From: Pseudomonadota bacterium
GTDB taxonomy: Bacteria; Pseudomonadota; Gammaproteobacteria; Steroidobacterales; Steroidobacteraceae
Length of the DNA stretch: 64,000 bases
Direction of reading: 5' to 3'
Assembly (NCBI GenBank): GCA_021792755.1
Contig: JAJYUA010000003.1
Span: 1-64,000, forward strand
This document shows, in pieces, positions 8,445-18,886 of this stretch. Each line of letters opens with the position of its first letter. Position 1 is the first letter of the stretch. Made by a program: the position numbers and the translations under genes. Below the pieces are notes generated by a model. The model was not told where the DNA came from, did no database searches, and saw nothing but the letters and a program-made list of their open reading frames with translations.

Positions 8445-10019
8445 ATGGCTGGCGAACCTGACCGAGTACTGATCTTCGATACGACGCTGCGCGACGGGGA
8501 GCAGGCCCCGGGCTGCAGCATGACGCGGCCGGAGAAGCTGCGCGTCGCCCGCGCGCTCGCCGAGCTCGGCGTCGATGTGATCGAAGCGGGCTTTCCGGCC
8601 GCATCCAAGGGCGATTGGCAGAGCGTGCAGGCCGTCTCGCGCGAGGTGCAGGGCCCGGTCATCTGCGGCCTGGCGCGCTGCACGCGCGAGGACATCGAGC
8701 TCGCCGCGCGCGCGCTCGCCGATGCCCCGCGCAGGCGCATCCACGTGTTCCTCGCGACCAGCGCCATCCACCGCCAGTACAAGCTCAACATGGCCGAGGG
8801 GGAAATCCTGCGCGCGGCCATCGAGGGTGTACGCCGCGCCCGCGAGCTGTCCGAGGACGTGGAGTTCTCACCGGAGGACGCCTCGCGCACCGAGCTCGAG
8901 TTCCTCGCCCAGGTGGTGGAGGCGGCGATCGAGGCCGGCGCGGACACGGTCAACATCCCCGACACCGTCGGCTACACCGTGCCGGATGAGTTCGCCGAGC
9001 TCTTCCGCTATCTGCGCAAGAACGTCCGCGGCATCGAGCGGATCCGGCTCTCGGTGCACTGCCACGACGATCTCGGCATGGCGGTGGCCAACAGTCTGAC
9101 GGCGGTGGTGGCGGGCGCACGCCAGGTCGAATGCACCATCAATGGCATCGGCGAGCGGGCCGGCAACTGCTCGCTCGAGGAAGTGGTGATGGCGCTGAAG
9201 ACGCGCTCGGCATTCTTCAACGTCGCGACCGGCATCCAGACCACGCGGCTCTACCCCACTTCACGGCTGGTCTCGAGCATCACGGGCATGCCGGTGCCGC
9301 GCAACAAGGCGGTGGTGGGCGAGAATGCCTTCGCGCACGAGGCGGGCATCCACCAGCACGGCGTACTGCGTCACTATTCGACGTACGAGATCATGCGTCC
9401 GGAGGACGTCGGACTGTCGCGCAGCCACCTGATCCTGGGCAAGCACAGCGGCCGCCATGCCTTCCGCGACCGCGTCCGGGCGCTCGGCTTTGAGCTCGAG
9501 GAAGCCGACTTCAACCAGGTATTCGAGGAATTCAAGGCGCTGGCGGACAAGAAAAAGGAACTGTTCGACGGGGACATCGAGGCGCTGGTGCTGCGCGTGG
9601 AGGGCGCAGCGGCAGGTCCCTGGACCTTGCTCGGCCTGGAGACGCACGCCGGCACCGAGGGCCCGGCCAGCGCGAAGGTGCGCCTGCGGCACGCCGGCGG
9701 TCGGCACGTGGAGCGCTCGGCCCAGGGCGACGGACCGGTGGATGCGGCCTTCAAAGCAATCGAGGCGGCGACCGGCGTAGGCGCCATGCTGAGGAAATTC
9801 GAGGTGCGCGGCGTTACGGAGGGCGAGGATGCACAGGGCGAGGCGGTGGTGTACGTCGAGTACAATCAGCGCACCTATCGGGGCTCGAGCGTGAGCACCA
9901 ACATCGTGGAGTCCAGTACCAAGGCCTTTCTCGAGGTCATCAACCGCATCGAGCAGGCCGCGGCGGGCACCCGCTCGCGCGAGCGCGCCGGCACCCTGGG
10001 CAGCGCGAGCGCGATCTGA
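8445..10019 (+). CDS. leuA: 2-Isopropylmalate synthase
   Basis: 524 residues, full length. It condenses acetyl-CoA with 2-ketoisovalerate, the first committed step of leucine synthesis. The N-terminal TIM barrel carries [16 protein letters not shown] (metal ligand Asp and catalytic Arg) and [15 protein letters not shown] (HxH ligands). A linker precedes the C-terminal LeuA dimerisation/regulatory domain, which binds leucine for feedback inhibition (family knowledge); it ends with [25 protein letters not shown] precedes the ATG at good spacing. It lies 37 bp after ilvC in the same operon. Confidence 0.97.
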   Translation: MAGEPDRVLIFDTTLRDGEQAPGCSMTRPEKLRVARALAELGVDVIEAGFPAASKGDWQSVQAVSREVQGPVICGLARCTREDIELAARALADAPRRRIHVFLATSAIHRQYKLNMAEGEILRAAIEGVRRARELSEDVEFSPEDASRTELEFLAQVVEAAIEAGADTVNIPDTVGYTVPDEFAELFRYLRKNVRGIERIRLSVHCHDDLGMAVANSLTAVVAGARQVECTINGIGERAGNCSLEEVVMALKTRSAFFNVATGIQTTRLYPTSRLVSSITGMPVPRNKAVVGENAFAHEAGIHQHGVLRHYSTYEIMRPEDVGLSRSHLILGKHSGRHAFRDRVRALGFELEEADFNQVFEEFKALADKKKELFDGDIEALVLRVEGAAAGPWTLLGLETHAGTEGPASAKVRLRHAGGRHVERSAQGDGPVDAAFKAIEAATGVGAMLRKFEVRGVTEGEDAQGEAVVYVEYNQRTYRGSSVSTNIVESSTKAFLEVINRIEQAAAGTRSRERAGTLGSASAI

Positions 10020-10054
10020 AGCGCCGCAAGCGGCCCGCAACGGAGAGAAACCGC

Positions 10055-11020
10055 ATGCCCATACCGGCCACCGGGTTCATATGGTTCAACGGCAAGCTCG
10101 TCCCATGGGAGCAGGCCACGGTCCATGTGATGTCGCATGCGCTGCATTACGGCTCCTCGGTCTTCGAGGGCGTGCGTGCCTATGAGACGCCCCGGGGGGT
10201 GGCGATCTTCCGCCTGCGCGAGCACACGCGCCGGCTCCTCGACTCGGCGAAGATCTATCGCATGACGCTGCCCTTCAGCGCCGAGCAAATGAACGACGCC
10301 TGCCGGCAGGTGCTTGCCGCCAACGGCCTGACACGCGGCGCCTACATCCGCCCGATCGCCTTTCGCGGCTATGGCGAGCTCGGCGTCGCGCCGAAGGACG
10401 AGCCGCCCACGGTGGTGGCGGTGGCCGCGTGGGAATGGGGCGGATACCTCGGTCACGAGAGCGCGGCCCAAGGCGTCGATGTGTGCGTTTCCTCCTGGCA
10501 CCGCCTCGCGCCCAACACCCTGCCGGCGCTCGCCAAGGCCGGCGGCAACTATCTCTCGAGCCAGCTGATCGGCGCCGAGGCGCGGCGTCTGGGGTTCGAT
10601 GAGGGCATTGGCCTTGCGCCCGACGGCACGCTGAGCGAGGGCTCGGGGGAGAACCTGTTCGTGGTGAAGGACGGGGTGCTGCTCACCCCGGCGCTCGCTC
10701 ACTCGGTGCTCGGCGGCATCACGCGCGACACCGTGATGCGCCTCGCCCGCGAGCGCGGCCTCGAGGTGCGCGAGTGCGCCATTCCCCGCGAGCTCCTGTA
10801 TATCGCGGACGAGGCCTTCTTCACCGGCACCGCGGTGCAGATCACCCCCGTGCGCTCGGTGGACCGGCTGGCGGTGGGCCGAGGCCGCCGCGGCCCCATC
10901 ACCGAGTCGCTGCAGAAGGCGTTCTTCGGCCTCTTCAGCGGTGAGACGGCCGACAAATGGGGCTGGCTCGATCACGTCAACATGAACGAAAAGGCGCCGC
11001 CGGCGGCGGCGGCGAGCTGA
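10055..11020 (+). CDS. ilvE: Branched-chain amino acid aminotransferase
   Basis: 321 residues, PLP fold type IV. It performs the last step of Val, Leu and Ile synthesis by transferring the amino group from glutamate. The N-terminal strand [20 protein letters not shown] and [15 protein letters not shown] are characteristic. The Schiff-base lysine is K161 in [16 protein letters not shown], and the phosphate-binding region [15 protein letters not shown] is present. Its TGA shares one base with the leuC ATG (TGATG), suggesting coupled translation. A D-amino-acid or aminodeoxychorismate-lyase relative is much less likely given the operon. Confidence 0.95.
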   Translation: MPIPATGFIWFNGKLVPWEQATVHVMSHALHYGSSVFEGVRAYETPRGVAIFRLREHTRRLLDSAKIYRMTLPFSAEQMNDACRQVLAANGLTRGAYIRPIAFRGYGELGVAPKDEPPTVVAVAAWEWGGYLGHESAAQGVDVCVSSWHRLAPNTLPALAKAGGNYLSSQLIGAEARRLGFDEGIGLAPDGTLSEGSGENLFVVKDGVLLTPALAHSVLGGITRDTVMRLARERGLEVRECAIPRELLYIADEAFFTGTAVQITPVRSVDRLAVGRGRRGPITESLQKAFFGLFSGETADKWGWLDHVNMNEKAPPAAAAS

Positions 11021-12426
11021 TGAGCGCAACTGCACAAACCCTGTTCGAGAAGGTCTGGCGGGCACACGAGGTGGTCCCCGAGAGCGCCGATACGCCGGCC
11101 GTTCTCTACATCGACCTGCACTTGATCCACGAGGTCACCTCCCCGCAGGCCTTCGCCGTGCTGCGCCAGAGGGGACTGCGGATCCGCCGGCCGCAGCTGA
11201 CGTTCGCAACCATGGACCACTCGACCCCCACCCGCACCGAGCAGGTCTTCGCAGGAGCGCCGGTCGCCATCGAGGCCGCGGCCCGGCAGGTGCGCGAGCT
11301 CGAGACCAACTGCGGCGACTTCGGCGTCGAGCTGCTGCACCTGCAACACGCGCAGCGTGGCATCGTGCACATCATCGGACCGGAGCTCGGGCTCACCCAG
11401 CCCGGCAGGACCGTGGTCTGCGGCGACAGCCACACCAGCACCCACGGGGCGCTCGGTGCGCTCGCCTTCGGCATCGGCACCACCGAGGTCGGGCACGTGC
11501 TCGCCACGCAGTGCCTGCTGCAACGCAAGCCGCGCACGCTCGCAATCAACGTCAACGGCACGCTGCCTGCGGGTGTCGGGGCGAAGGATCTGATTCTCGC
11601 CATCATCGGCCGGATCGGGGTCGCGGGCGGCACCGGCCGGGTGATCGAATATCGCGGCGAGACCATCCGCGCCCTCGACATGGACGGGCGCATGACGGTG
11701 TGCAACATGTCGATCGAGGCCGGCGCCCGCGCCGGCATGATCGCCCCGGACGAGAGCACCTTTGCCTATCTCGCCGGCCGTCCCCGCGCCCCCCGGGGCG
11801 AGGCCTGGGAGCGCGCCGTGGAGCGATGGCGGCGGCTGCCCACCGACCCCGGAGCGCAATTCGATGAAGAGGTCAGGATCGATGCCTCGAGGCTCGAGCC
11901 CATGATCACCTACGGCACCAACCCCGGCATGGTGATGCCGATCGGGGGCGCGATCCCGGAGCGTGGCGGCGACCCGGTATTTGACAAGTCGCTCGCCTAC
12001 ATGGGGTTCGCTCCCGGGCAGTCGATCCGGGAGCACCCGGTGAATGTGGTGTTCATCGGCAGTTGCACCAACGGACGGCTTTCCGACCTGCGCCTCGCCG
12101 CCTCGCTGCTGCGCGGCCGCAAGGTCGCCCGCGGCGTGCAGATGCTGGTGGTGCCGGGCTCCCAGCAGGTCAAGCGCGAGGCCGAGGCCGAAGGACTGCA
12201 CCGCGTCTTTCTCGAGGCCGGCGCCGAGTGGCGCGAGTCCGGCTGCTCGATGTGCCTCGGCATGAACGGCGACCTGGTCGGCGAAGGCCAGTACGCCGTC
12301 AGCACCAGCAACCGCAATTTCGAGGGCCGCCAGGGCGTTGGCGCCCGCACCCTGCTCGCCAGTCCGCTCACCGCCGCGGCTTGCGCCGTGCGCGGCCGCG
12401 TGACCGATCCACGGGAGTTGATGTAG
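11020..12426 (+). CDS. leuC: 3-Isopropylmalate dehydratase large subunit
   Basis: 468 residues. With LeuD it isomerises 2- to 3-isopropylmalate using a [4Fe-4S] cluster. Aconitase-superfamily motifs are intact: [20 protein letters not shown], the cysteine in [13 protein letters not shown] and the pair in [12 protein letters not shown] that ligate the cluster. The ATG at 11020 ([13 protein letters not shown]) overlaps the ilvE stop; the frame is open further upstream, but that would add an unconserved extension inside ilvE. The stop overlaps the leuD GTG by one base. Confidence 0.96.
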   Translation: MSATAQTLFEKVWRAHEVVPESADTPAVLYIDLHLIHEVTSPQAFAVLRQRGLRIRRPQLTFATMDHSTPTRTEQVFAGAPVAIEAAARQVRELETNCGDFGVELLHLQHAQRGIVHIIGPELGLTQPGRTVVCGDSHTSTHGALGALAFGIGTTEVGHVLATQCLLQRKPRTLAINVNGTLPAGVGAKDLILAIIGRIGVAGGTGRVIEYRGETIRALDMDGRMTVCNMSIEAGARAGMIAPDESTFAYLAGRPRAPRGEAWERAVERWRRLPTDPGAQFDEEVRIDASRLEPMITYGTNPGMVMPIGGAIPERGGDPVFDKSLAYMGFAPGQSIREHPVNVVFIGSCTNGRLSDLRLAASLLRGRKVARGVQMLVVPGSQQVKREAEAEGLHRVFLEAGAEWRESGCSMCLGMNGDLVGEGQYAVSTSNRNFEGRQGVGARTLLASPLTAAACAVRGRVTDPRELM

Positions 12427-13007
12427 TGGAGCCGATCCGAACCCTGCGCTCGCGCACCGCCGTGCTCGCGATGAGCGACGTCGACACCGATCAGATCATC
12501 CCGGCGCGCTTCCTCACCACCACCACGCGCGAGGGGCTCGGCAAGCACCTGTTCGCCGACTGGCGCTACGGAGCCGACGGCGCGCCGAGGGCCGACTTTC
12601 CGCTGAACCGACCGCAGGCCGAGGGCTGCGCCATTCTGGTGGCCGGAAATAACTTCGGCTGCGGCTCCTCGCGCGAGCACGCCCCCTGGGCGCTGACCGA
12701 TTACGGCTTTCGCGCGGTGGTGAGCACCCAGATCGCCGACATCTTCCGCAACAACTCGCTGAAGAACGGCCTGCTGCCGGTCCTCGTCGATCCGGCCACG
12801 CATCGCTGGCTGCTCGAGCACGCGGGCGCCGAGGTAAGCATCGACCTCGAGAGCACGACGCTTACCCTTCCCACCGGTCAGGTGGCGCGTTTTCCGCTCG
12901 AGCCCTTCGCGCGCTACTGCCTGATGAACGGTATCGATGAGCTCGGCTTCCTCCTCGGCCGCGACAGGCAGATCGCCGCGTACGAAGCACGGGCGCGGAT
13001 CGCATGA
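12426..13007 (+). CDS. leuD: 3-Isopropylmalate dehydratase small subunit
   Basis: 193 residues; swivelling domain that completes the LeuCD active site. Conserved segments are [15 protein letters not shown] and [16 protein letters not shown]. The start is a GTG at 12426, overlapping the leuC TAG (TAGTG). Starting instead at the ATG at 12471 would remove the first beta strand found in all LeuD proteins, so the GTG is preferred. The stop overlaps the leuB ATG by 4 bp, keeping the leu genes translationally coupled. Confidence 0.95.
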   Translation: MEPIRTLRSRTAVLAMSDVDTDQIIPARFLTTTTREGLGKHLFADWRYGADGAPRADFPLNRPQAEGCAILVAGNNFGCGSSREHAPWALTDYGFRAVVSTQIADIFRNNSLKNGLLPVLVDPATHRWLLEHAGAEVSIDLESTTLTLPTGQVARFPLEPFARYCLMNGIDELGFLLGRDRQIAAYEARARIA

Positions 13008-14062
13008 AGGCGAGGATCGCAGTCCTGCCCGGCGATGGCATCGGGCCGGAGGTCATCGCCGAGGGCGTGCGCTGCCTGCGGGCGCTCGCCGAGCGCCATG
13101 GCCACGAGCTCATTCTCACCGAGCTGCCCTTCGGCGGAGCCGCGATCGATCTCGCCGGCACCCCGCTGCCCGAGGACACGCTCGCGGCATGCCTGCAGGC
13201 CGACGCGGTGCTGCTCGGGGCGATCGGCGGCCCCAAATGGTCGGCACCCGAGGCCACGGTGCGCCCCGAGCAGGGGCTGCTCGCGCTGCGCAGGGCGCTC
13301 GGCGTGTACGCAAACCTGAGGCCCGTCAAGGTCCACCCTGCCCTGCTCGGCGCCTCCACCCTCAAGCCGCAGGTGCTCGAAGGAGTGGATCTCCTCTTCG
13401 TCCGTGAGCTCACCGGCGGAATTTATTTCGGCGAGAAGCGCCGCGAGCCCGACTCCGCCACCGACGTGTGCACCTACACGGTGGCCGAGATCGAGCGCAT
13501 CGTGCGCGCCGCCGCGCGTCTTGCGCAGAAGCGCCGCCGCAAACTCGTTTCCATCGACAAATCGAACGTGCTCGAGACTTCGCGTCTCTGGCGCGCAGTC
13601 GCCACCCGGATCATGCGCACGGAGTTCCCGCAGATCGCCCTCGAGCACATGCTGGTCGATTCGGCCGCCATGCACCTGATCCGCCGTCCGAGCGACTTTG
13701 ACGTGCTGGTCACGGAGAACATGTTCGGCGACATCCTCACCGATGAGGCCTCGATGCTCGCCGGCTCGCTCGGGCTGCTGCCGTCGGCCTCACTCGGGGA
13801 GGGCACTCGGGGCCTGTACGAGCCCATCCACGGCTCGGCCCCGGATATCGCCGGCCGCGGCATCGCCAATCCCTGCGGCACGCTGCTCAGCGTGGCGCTC
13901 TTGCTTCGGCACTCTCTCGGACTCGAGCGCGAAGCTGCCGCGCTCGAGCGCGCCGTATCGGCGGCGATCGAGCAAGGCGCGCGCACGCCGGATATCGCAG
14001 CCAAGGGCGCAAGGGCGATCTCGACCAGGGAAGTCGGCGAGGCGGTGTTGGCGAAGCTGTGA
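13004..14062 (+). CDS. leuB: 3-Isopropylmalate dehydrogenase
   Basis: 352 residues; NAD+-dependent oxidative decarboxylation of 3-isopropylmalate to 2-ketoisocaproate. It has the N-terminal [11 protein letters not shown], the substrate-binding [12 protein letters not shown], the family signature [23 protein letters not shown] with metal-binding aspartates, and the nucleotide-binding [18 protein letters not shown]. The ATG overlaps the leuD stop by 4 bp. Last gene of the operon; no convincing terminator hairpin is visible in the 73 bp before the convergent small membrane gene. Confidence 0.97.
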   Translation: MKARIAVLPGDGIGPEVIAEGVRCLRALAERHGHELILTELPFGGAAIDLAGTPLPEDTLAACLQADAVLLGAIGGPKWSAPEATVRPEQGLLALRRALGVYANLRPVKVHPALLGASTLKPQVLEGVDLLFVRELTGGIYFGEKRREPDSATDVCTYTVAEIERIVRAAARLAQKRRRKLVSIDKSNVLETSRLWRAVATRIMRTEFPQIALEHMLVDSAAMHLIRRPSDFDVLVTENMFGDILTDEASMLAGSLGLLPSASLGEGTRGLYEPIHGSAPDIAGRGIANPCGTLLSVALLLRHSLGLEREAAALERAVSAAIEQGARTPDIAAKGARAISTREVGEAVLAKL

Positions 14063-14135
14063 CCGCCGCGGCAGGCGCCTCGCAACAGGGAGCGCCGGCG
14101 CGGCAGCGCATTGCTTGCGCCTCGCCAATGCGCGC

Positions 14136-14333
14136 TCAGCCGGCCGCGCCATGCAGGAACGCCCACACGACCACCGCGGCCATGACGATCACGTACAGCC
14201 GCAGTCCCCAGAACACCGTCTGCTGCAGGGGCGTCAGCCGAATCCGACTCACCTCCTTGAGCGGCTCGTACCAGCGCTCCTGCTCGATCACCCGGCGGAT
14301 GTCCTGCGGCTGGAAATCGCGAAGCTGCTTCAT
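14136..14333 (-). CDS. Small membrane protein coupled to the NRAMP-like transporter
   Basis: 65 residues: a charged N-terminal half (MKQLRDFQPQDIRRVIEQER) and a single hydrophobic helix near the C-terminus (LRLYVIVMAAVVVWAFLHG). The ATG overlaps the stop of the transporter gene (ATGA), so the two are almost certainly translated together. I do not recognise the family. A role as a small accessory or stability subunit of the transporter is a guess from position alone. The coding call is supported by the overlap, start and membrane helix. Confidence 0.65.
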   Translation of the reverse strand: MKQLRDFQPQDIRRVIEQERWYEPLKEVSRIRLTPLQQTVFWGLRLYVIVMAAVVVWAFLHGAAG

Positions 14334-15718
14334 GATCCTCCTGCGAAGGCATGCGGGAAAAGCGTAACGATCCCATACAGGCCGTTGCAGACGATGAGCC
14401 CGATCATGATGGCGATCGAGATCGCGTTGCGCCGCGGTGAGTTCGCGTGCTCGCCCATCAGTTCCCGGTCATTGAGCAGCAGCAGCAGGAACAGCATGGC
14501 CGCGGGCATGAACACCGTCGCGATGACCTGCACGCTGAGGTTGAGGAAACCGAGATCGAGCCCGGGGATCATGACCAGCACCGCCGCCACCGCGGTGCCC
14601 GCGACCGCCGGCAGGTAGAACCCGAGCGCCTGCCGCGCCGCCGCATTGAGCGAGCGGTCGATGCCGAAGGCCTCCCCCACCGCCCAGGCGCTGCTCGCCG
14701 TGATCACGATGGCGGCGATGAGGCCCGCCTCCATCAGGCCGAGGGCGAACAGAGCCATCAGCCCCTCGCCGAGCCGGGCGCGGATCGCGGCGAGGATGTT
14801 CACCGCATCGAGCCGCTGCGCACCGGGGGCGCCCTTGAGAATCCCCGCCGCGAGCACGATCAGCGCCATGGCGACGATCACCATCCCGATCACCCCGAGC
14901 AGCAGGTCGCGCCTCCCGGCGCGGATGTCCTGCGAGAGCAATCCCTTGTCCACCACGCAGGACTGCTGGAAGAACAGCTGCCAGGGAGCGATCGTCGTGC
15001 CGATATTGGCCGAGATCAAAACGAGGAACGTCAGGGAAAGCAAGCCTCCGGGGACCGCCCACCCCCGCCCGACAAAGGCGAGCGCCACGGCGTGCCAGTG
15101 AGGATGCGCGAGCAGAGCGAGCGGTACGAAAACCAGGTTGAACGCCGCGACGAACAGCGAAATGCGCTCCCACGTCCAGTAGCGCAGGAACACCAGCACG
15201 ACGGTGACAAAAATGAGAGCCGCCGGCACCGTGAGCCACGGTGGCAGGCCAAGCGCCTGACCGCCCAGGCGGATCCCTATGAATTCCGTCATCAGGGTGA
15301 GCACGTTCGCCACGATCAGATCGATGAGCGAGAACCAGCCCCAGAAAGGACCGTAGCGCTTCCAGATCAACTCCGCATGGCCGCGGCGGGTCACCGCGCC
15401 GAGGCGCACGGTCATCTCCTGCACCACGTAGGCCACGAACCCCAGGAGGATCATCAAGGGCAGGAACAGCCCGAGGCCATAGGCGGCGCCGGTCTGCATG
15501 TAGGTGATCACGCCGCCGGCGTCGTTGTCACCCAGCATGACCAGTACGCCCGGCCCGAGCAACGCCAAGGCGAGGGCGAGACGGCCGCGCCAGTTCGTCG
15601 CCTCGCGGTGCAGCTGCGCCAGATGCAACCGGTCACGCAAGCGATGCTCCAGGCCCTCCGGAATCGGCGGGCAATCGGCGCACGCGCGAAACTCCCGGCG
15701 CTCGGGCTGCGCGCTCAC
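14330..15718 (-). CDS. NRAMP-family divalent metal transporter (atypical motif)
   Basis: 462 residues with 11 or so membrane helices, importing divalent metals with protons (family knowledge). TM1 has GPGVLVMLGDNDAGG and TM6 has SANIGTTIAPWQ. In classical Mn/Fe transporters these positions read DPGN and M-P-H, so this is a divergent branch whose metal (Mn2+, Mg2+ or other) cannot be assumed. The GTG at 15718 is chosen because GGAG lies seven bases upstream; the frame is open to an ATG at 15850, but those 44 residues are Arg-rich and unlike the family. Monocistronic with the small 65-residue gene downstream. Confidence 0.85.
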   Translation of the reverse strand: MSAQPERREFRACADCPPIPEGLEHRLRDRLHLAQLHREATNWRGRLALALALLGPGVLVMLGDNDAGGVITYMQTGAAYGLGLFLPLMILLGFVAYVVQEMTVRLGAVTRRGHAELIWKRYGPFWGWFSLIDLIVANVLTLMTEFIGIRLGGQALGLPPWLTVPAALIFVTVVLVFLRYWTWERISLFVAAFNLVFVPLALLAHPHWHAVALAFVGRGWAVPGGLLSLTFLVLISANIGTTIAPWQLFFQQSCVVDKGLLSQDIRAGRRDLLLGVIGMVIVAMALIVLAAGILKGAPGAQRLDAVNILAAIRARLGEGLMALFALGLMEAGLIAAIVITASSAWAVGEAFGIDRSLNAAARQALGFYLPAVAGTAVAAVLVMIPGLDLGFLNLSVQVIATVFMPAAMLFLLLLLNDRELMGEHANSPRRNAISIAIMIGLIVCNGLYGIVTLFPHAFAGGS

Positions 15719-16434
15719 GCGAAAGCTCCGTCGGCCTCTTGCCGGCCCATCGAGCCCCGCCGCGTCGCGGAATTGCGGTTCGTGATCATGATCCACCACC
15801 CTCGGGCGCCGGCGATCCGCGGGCACTCGCCCTCGCGGCTGCGGACGCACGACTTACCGCATCGCTCCCTCAGCGAGGCGGTGACGTGACAATACGCACA
15901 CTCCGCAAGCCGGAGTGCGCTGCCAAGACACAAGGAGCGAGTGGTGACCGAGGCGATCGGCGCGCGAATCCGGCGCCGGCCGTCGCGCGCCTCAGCGGGC
16001 TGCCGCGGTCTTCTGCCCCGGGGCCAGCCCTGCCGAGCGCGCACCGTCGCTCGGTACGCGACGCCTGCCACCACTCGTACAACTACTGTCCAACTGGGGG
16101 AAACCTCATCGGCTCAAATGACGGCGCGCACCCTACTCTGCGCGCTCCTCAAAGTAAATAGTTTCCCCTCGACCGACGGCCGGCCCCGAGCCATGAAGCC
16201 TCACGAACGTTTGACCGGCACAGGGAAGGTGCGCCGCCGCCGCAGGTGGCGGAGCCTGACGCAAAAAACCGCGCTTTTTGCCCCAGGCACGCCGGGCGGG
16301 GCAGGACGTTAGCCCTCGAAGCGGCGCCTCCGCCTCGCTCCCTCGCGCGCCAACTTCAAGGCGAGGCCGCCGCCGCGAGGCTGCAGTTGGGCGGGGAGTC
16401 CCTTGCCGGTGCGCCGGCTGGCGCCCGTCGCCGA
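15719..16434. other. Intergenic stretch between metB and the NRAMP-like gene
   Basis: About 700 bp with no gene recognised. It should contain the promoter of the leftward transporter. The metB-proximal half carries one copy of a dispersed repeat (16186-16298). Open frames here read mostly repeat sequence or Arg-rich shadows. Confidence 0.4.
16186..16298 (+). repeat. Dispersed intergenic repeat, copy 1
   Basis: About 110 bp that reappears, inverted, at 31012-31135. The best matched core is 71 nt (16217-16287), the same length in both copies. It contains a GC-rich run (GCCGCCGCCGCAGGTGGCGG) and a palindromic A/T-rich hairpin (GCAAAAA...TTTTTGC, 16261-16281). Similarity continues more weakly on both sides. 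It encodes nothing convincing. It is probably a genome-wide intergenic repeat, REP- or MITE-like, and may also act as a terminator because of the hairpin. Confidence 0.75.
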
Positions 16435-17610
16435 CTATCGGATCCGCGCCGCGCGCGCCAGGCCGGCCGCGAGATCCGCGCGCAGATCCTGCAGCGCCTC
16501 GATGCCCACCGACAATCGAACGAGGCCGTCAACGAGCCCCGCCTTCTGCCGCGCGGCCGGATCCATCGCCGCGTGCGTCATGGTGGCCGGGTGAGCCACC
16601 AGGCTCTCGACTCCGCCCAGCGACTCCGCCAATGAGAAATACTCGAGGCCGCCGGTGAAGGCTCGCACCGCCTCCAACCCTGCGGCCAGCTCCAGGGTGA
16701 CGATCGCGCCGAAGCCGCGCTGCTGACGCCTCGCCACCTCGTGCCCCGGGTGCCCCGGCAGGCCCGGATAGTAGACGCGCGCGACCGCCTTCTGCGCGCT
16801 CAGCCACTCGGCGAGCGCCTGGGCGTTGCGGCCGTGGTGCTCGAGCCGCGCGTGCAGGGTGCGCAGCCCCCTCAGGGTGAGGAAGCTGTCAAACGGCGAG
16901 CCGGTGAGCCCGAGGCAGTTGGCCCACCAGGCGAGCTCCTGGTGCACCGCCTGATCGCGCGCAATGACCGCGCCGCCGACCACATCGCTGTGACCGTTCA
17001 GATACTTGGTCGTCGAGTGCACCACCAGGTCCGCGCCGAGGGAAAGCGGCTGTTGCCATGCCGGCGACAGAAAGGTGTTATCGACCGCCACCTTCGCGCC
17101 CGCGGCATGCCCGAGCGCCGCGAACCGCTCGATGTCGGTAATCCTCAGCAGCGGATTGCTCGGCGTCTCGATCCACAGCAGCGCCGCGGGAGCGGCGAGC
17201 GCGGCCTCGACGGCGGCCGCGTCGCCGAAGTCCACGAACTGCACCTGCCGCTCGCCCCGGCGCCGCCAGGCATCGAACAGGCGGTAGGTTCCCCCGTAGC
17301 AGTCGTGCGGGGCGACGATCCGGCCACCGGCCGAAACGAGATAGCCGACGACGGTGATCGCCGCCATGCCGGTCGCGGTGACCACCGCGCCCGCTCCGCC
17401 CTCGAGCTCGGCGAGCGCCGCGCCCAAGAGCTCACGGGTCGGATTGCCCGAGCGGGTGTAGTCGTACTGGCGCTTCTCGCCGAAGCCGCGGAACGCGAAC
17501 GTGGACGTGAGATGGATCGGCGGCACGACCGCGCCGGTGGCATCGTCGCACTCGAGGCCTGCGCGGACGGTCTGGGTGATCTGGGACACGGGGGTCGTTG
17601 AATGGCTCAT
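16435..17610 (-). CDS. metB: Cystathionine gamma-synthase-like PLP enzyme
   Basis: 391 residues, Cys/Met-metabolism PLP family. It combines an O-acyl-homoserine with cysteine to give cystathionine. Motifs include YDYTRSGNPTRELL, the substrate Tyr region DCYGGTYRLFD, the Schiff-base lysine in VVHSTTKYLNGHSDVVGG, and SLGGVESLVAHPATMTHA. The start MSHSTTPVSQITQ at 17610 gives the usual family length; the frame extends 35 codons upstream without family sequence. It lies 190 bp downstream of metX on the same strand, so it probably shares SAM-dependent control. A close alternative is O-succinylhomoserine sulfhydrylase (metZ), which sequence by eye does not exclude. Confidence 0.88.
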   Translation of the reverse strand: MSHSTTPVSQITQTVRAGLECDDATGAVVPPIHLTSTFAFRGFGEKRQYDYTRSGNPTRELLGAALAELEGGAGAVVTATGMAAITVVGYLVSAGGRIVAPHDCYGGTYRLFDAWRRRGERQVQFVDFGDAAAVEAALAAPAALLWIETPSNPLLRITDIERFAALGHAAGAKVAVDNTFLSPAWQQPLSLGADLVVHSTTKYLNGHSDVVGGAVIARDQAVHQELAWWANCLGLTGSPFDSFLTLRGLRTLHARLEHHGRNAQALAEWLSAQKAVARVYYPGLPGHPGHEVARRQQRGFGAIVTLELAAGLEAVRAFTGGLEYFSLAESLGGVESLVAHPATMTHAAMDPAARQKAGLVDGLVRLSVGIEALQDLRADLAAGLARAARIR

Positions 17611-17799
17611 CTGATCTCTCACATGGTGCGCGGGTGGTGTGTTCGTCCCCGGGGCCTCGCTTGCCAGCGCATTTTCCGCGACGCCGTGAATCCATCCGCG
17701 GGGACGGGCGCACAAAGCGCCCCGTGCCTCGGCGCCCGGGAAATGCCGTTTGCGCGCCTTGCCTGCCGAGCGATGCCGCGGTTCGGTCGTGAATCTGCG

Positions 17800-18834
17800 C
17801 TAATGGCTGTCGAGCGCCGCGGCGAACACGCCGTGCAGCTGTTGGGTTTCCTTCAGGAACGCGTCGTGGCCGTAGATCGAGGAGATCTCGTGCAGCCTCG
17901 CCGAATGCAGCCGCGCGACCATGCCGCGCACGTCCGCCAGCGGGACGAGCAGATCCTCGCGCACGGCCACCGCCGCCGTAGGCACGCAGATGCGGGCCGC
18001 CTCGACGCGGTGCAGATCGATCGACTCGGACAGGCAGAGGAAAGCCTCGGGACAATGCCTGGCCGCGTAGTCGCTGCCGCGGGCGCTCAGGTAGCGCTCC
18101 ACGGGCAGGCGCACTCGGCCGTCCTCCCACACGGGCAGTCCCTCGAAGCGGGCTCGGAATTCCTCCCCGGTGCGGTAGGTCGACATGGCGAGCGCCCGGG
18201 CAAGCGCCAGTGCCTCGCGGGCCCGGCCGCTCTCGATCCCCAGGCGTACGATGTCGCGCTGCACGCAGCGCCAGGCGGTGCCGAGCGGATGGGGACGGTC
18301 CGTGGCGCACAGCACGATCAGCCGGCCGACCCGCTCCGGGTAGCGCTCGCCGAAGGCCAGCGCCACCATTCCTCCATAGGAGCCCCCGGCAATGGCGCGC
18401 AGCGATTTCACGCCCAGGTGATCGAGGAGGCGCAGCAGGATTTGCGCCTGATCGTAGGTGGAGATGCTGGGAAAGGCAGCGCCCGGCTGCGGCCCGGTGG
18501 TCTCGCCGCTGCCGCCGAGATAGTCGAAACTGAGAATACGGTAGCGCCCGGTGTCAAGCGGCCGCCCGGCACCGGCCACCTCGCTCCACCAGCTCTGGCG
18601 GGGGTGTTCCGTCAAACATACCCGCCGGTTCGCCGAAATGCCGCCGAGCGCGCAGACCACGGGCGCTTCGGCGGGACCTGCCATCCGCCAAGCCACCCGC
18701 ACCGGGGACAGACGTCCCCCGTGGTGCAGCGCAAACTCGCCCTGGATCTCGAATATGCCCTCACAGGCGAGCGGGCACGGCAGATGATGAGCCTCGAATC
18801 CGGCAAGACCTGAGGCTTCGGCTAGGGCGTTCAT
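17800..18834 (-). CDS. metX: Homoserine O-acyltransferase, MetX type
   Basis: 344 residues, alpha/beta hydrolase fold. It activates homoserine with acetyl- or succinyl-CoA for methionine synthesis. The nucleophile elbow GGSYGGMVALAFGERYPE holds the catalytic serine, and the C-terminal SIYGHDAFLKE holds the catalytic histidine. An oxyanion region GGISANRR is present; Xanthomonas MetX proteins with this sort of motif use succinyl-CoA (inference, substrate not proven here). The leader RNA contains a SAM-I riboswitch and a hairpin covering the GGAG ribosome binding site nine bases before the ATG. metB follows on the same strand. Confidence 0.92.
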   Translation of the reverse strand: MNALAEASGLAGFEAHHLPCPLACEGIFEIQGEFALHHGGRLSPVRVAWRMAGPAEAPVVCALGGISANRRVCLTEHPRQSWWSEVAGAGRPLDTGRYRILSFDYLGGSGETTGPQPGAAFPSISTYDQAQILLRLLDHLGVKSLRAIAGGSYGGMVALAFGERYPERVGRLIVLCATDRPHPLGTAWRCVQRDIVRLGIESGRAREALALARALAMSTYRTGEEFRARFEGLPVWEDGRVRLPVERYLSARGSDYAARHCPEAFLCLSESIDLHRVEAARICVPTAAVAVREDLLVPLADVRGMVARLHSARLHEISSIYGHDAFLKETQQLHGVFAAALDSH

Positions 18835-18842
18835 GGGTGCTG

Positions 18843-18886
18843 GCTCCGCATTCCTCTCCCGGCCTCACCGAGTTCCCCTGCGGAGC
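18843..18886 (-). promoter_or_regulatory. Hairpin covering the metX ribosome binding site
   Basis: On the metX RNA, an 8-bp perfect stem pairs 18879-18886 with 18843-18850. The 3' arm contains the GGAG Shine-Dalgarno of metX. A second 8-bp GC stem (18888-18895 / 18899-18906, 3-nt loop) lies immediately upstream. No T run follows, so the expression platform of the riboswitch looks translational rather than a terminator. Seen directly as pairing; regulatory use is inferred. Confidence 0.6.

Noticed and set aside
16217-16287. Repeat core considered as a short gene (frames reading RRRRWRS and QKTALFAPG in both copies)
   Set aside because: The reading frames agree only because the DNA repeats; starts and stops differ and the hairpin is palindromic.
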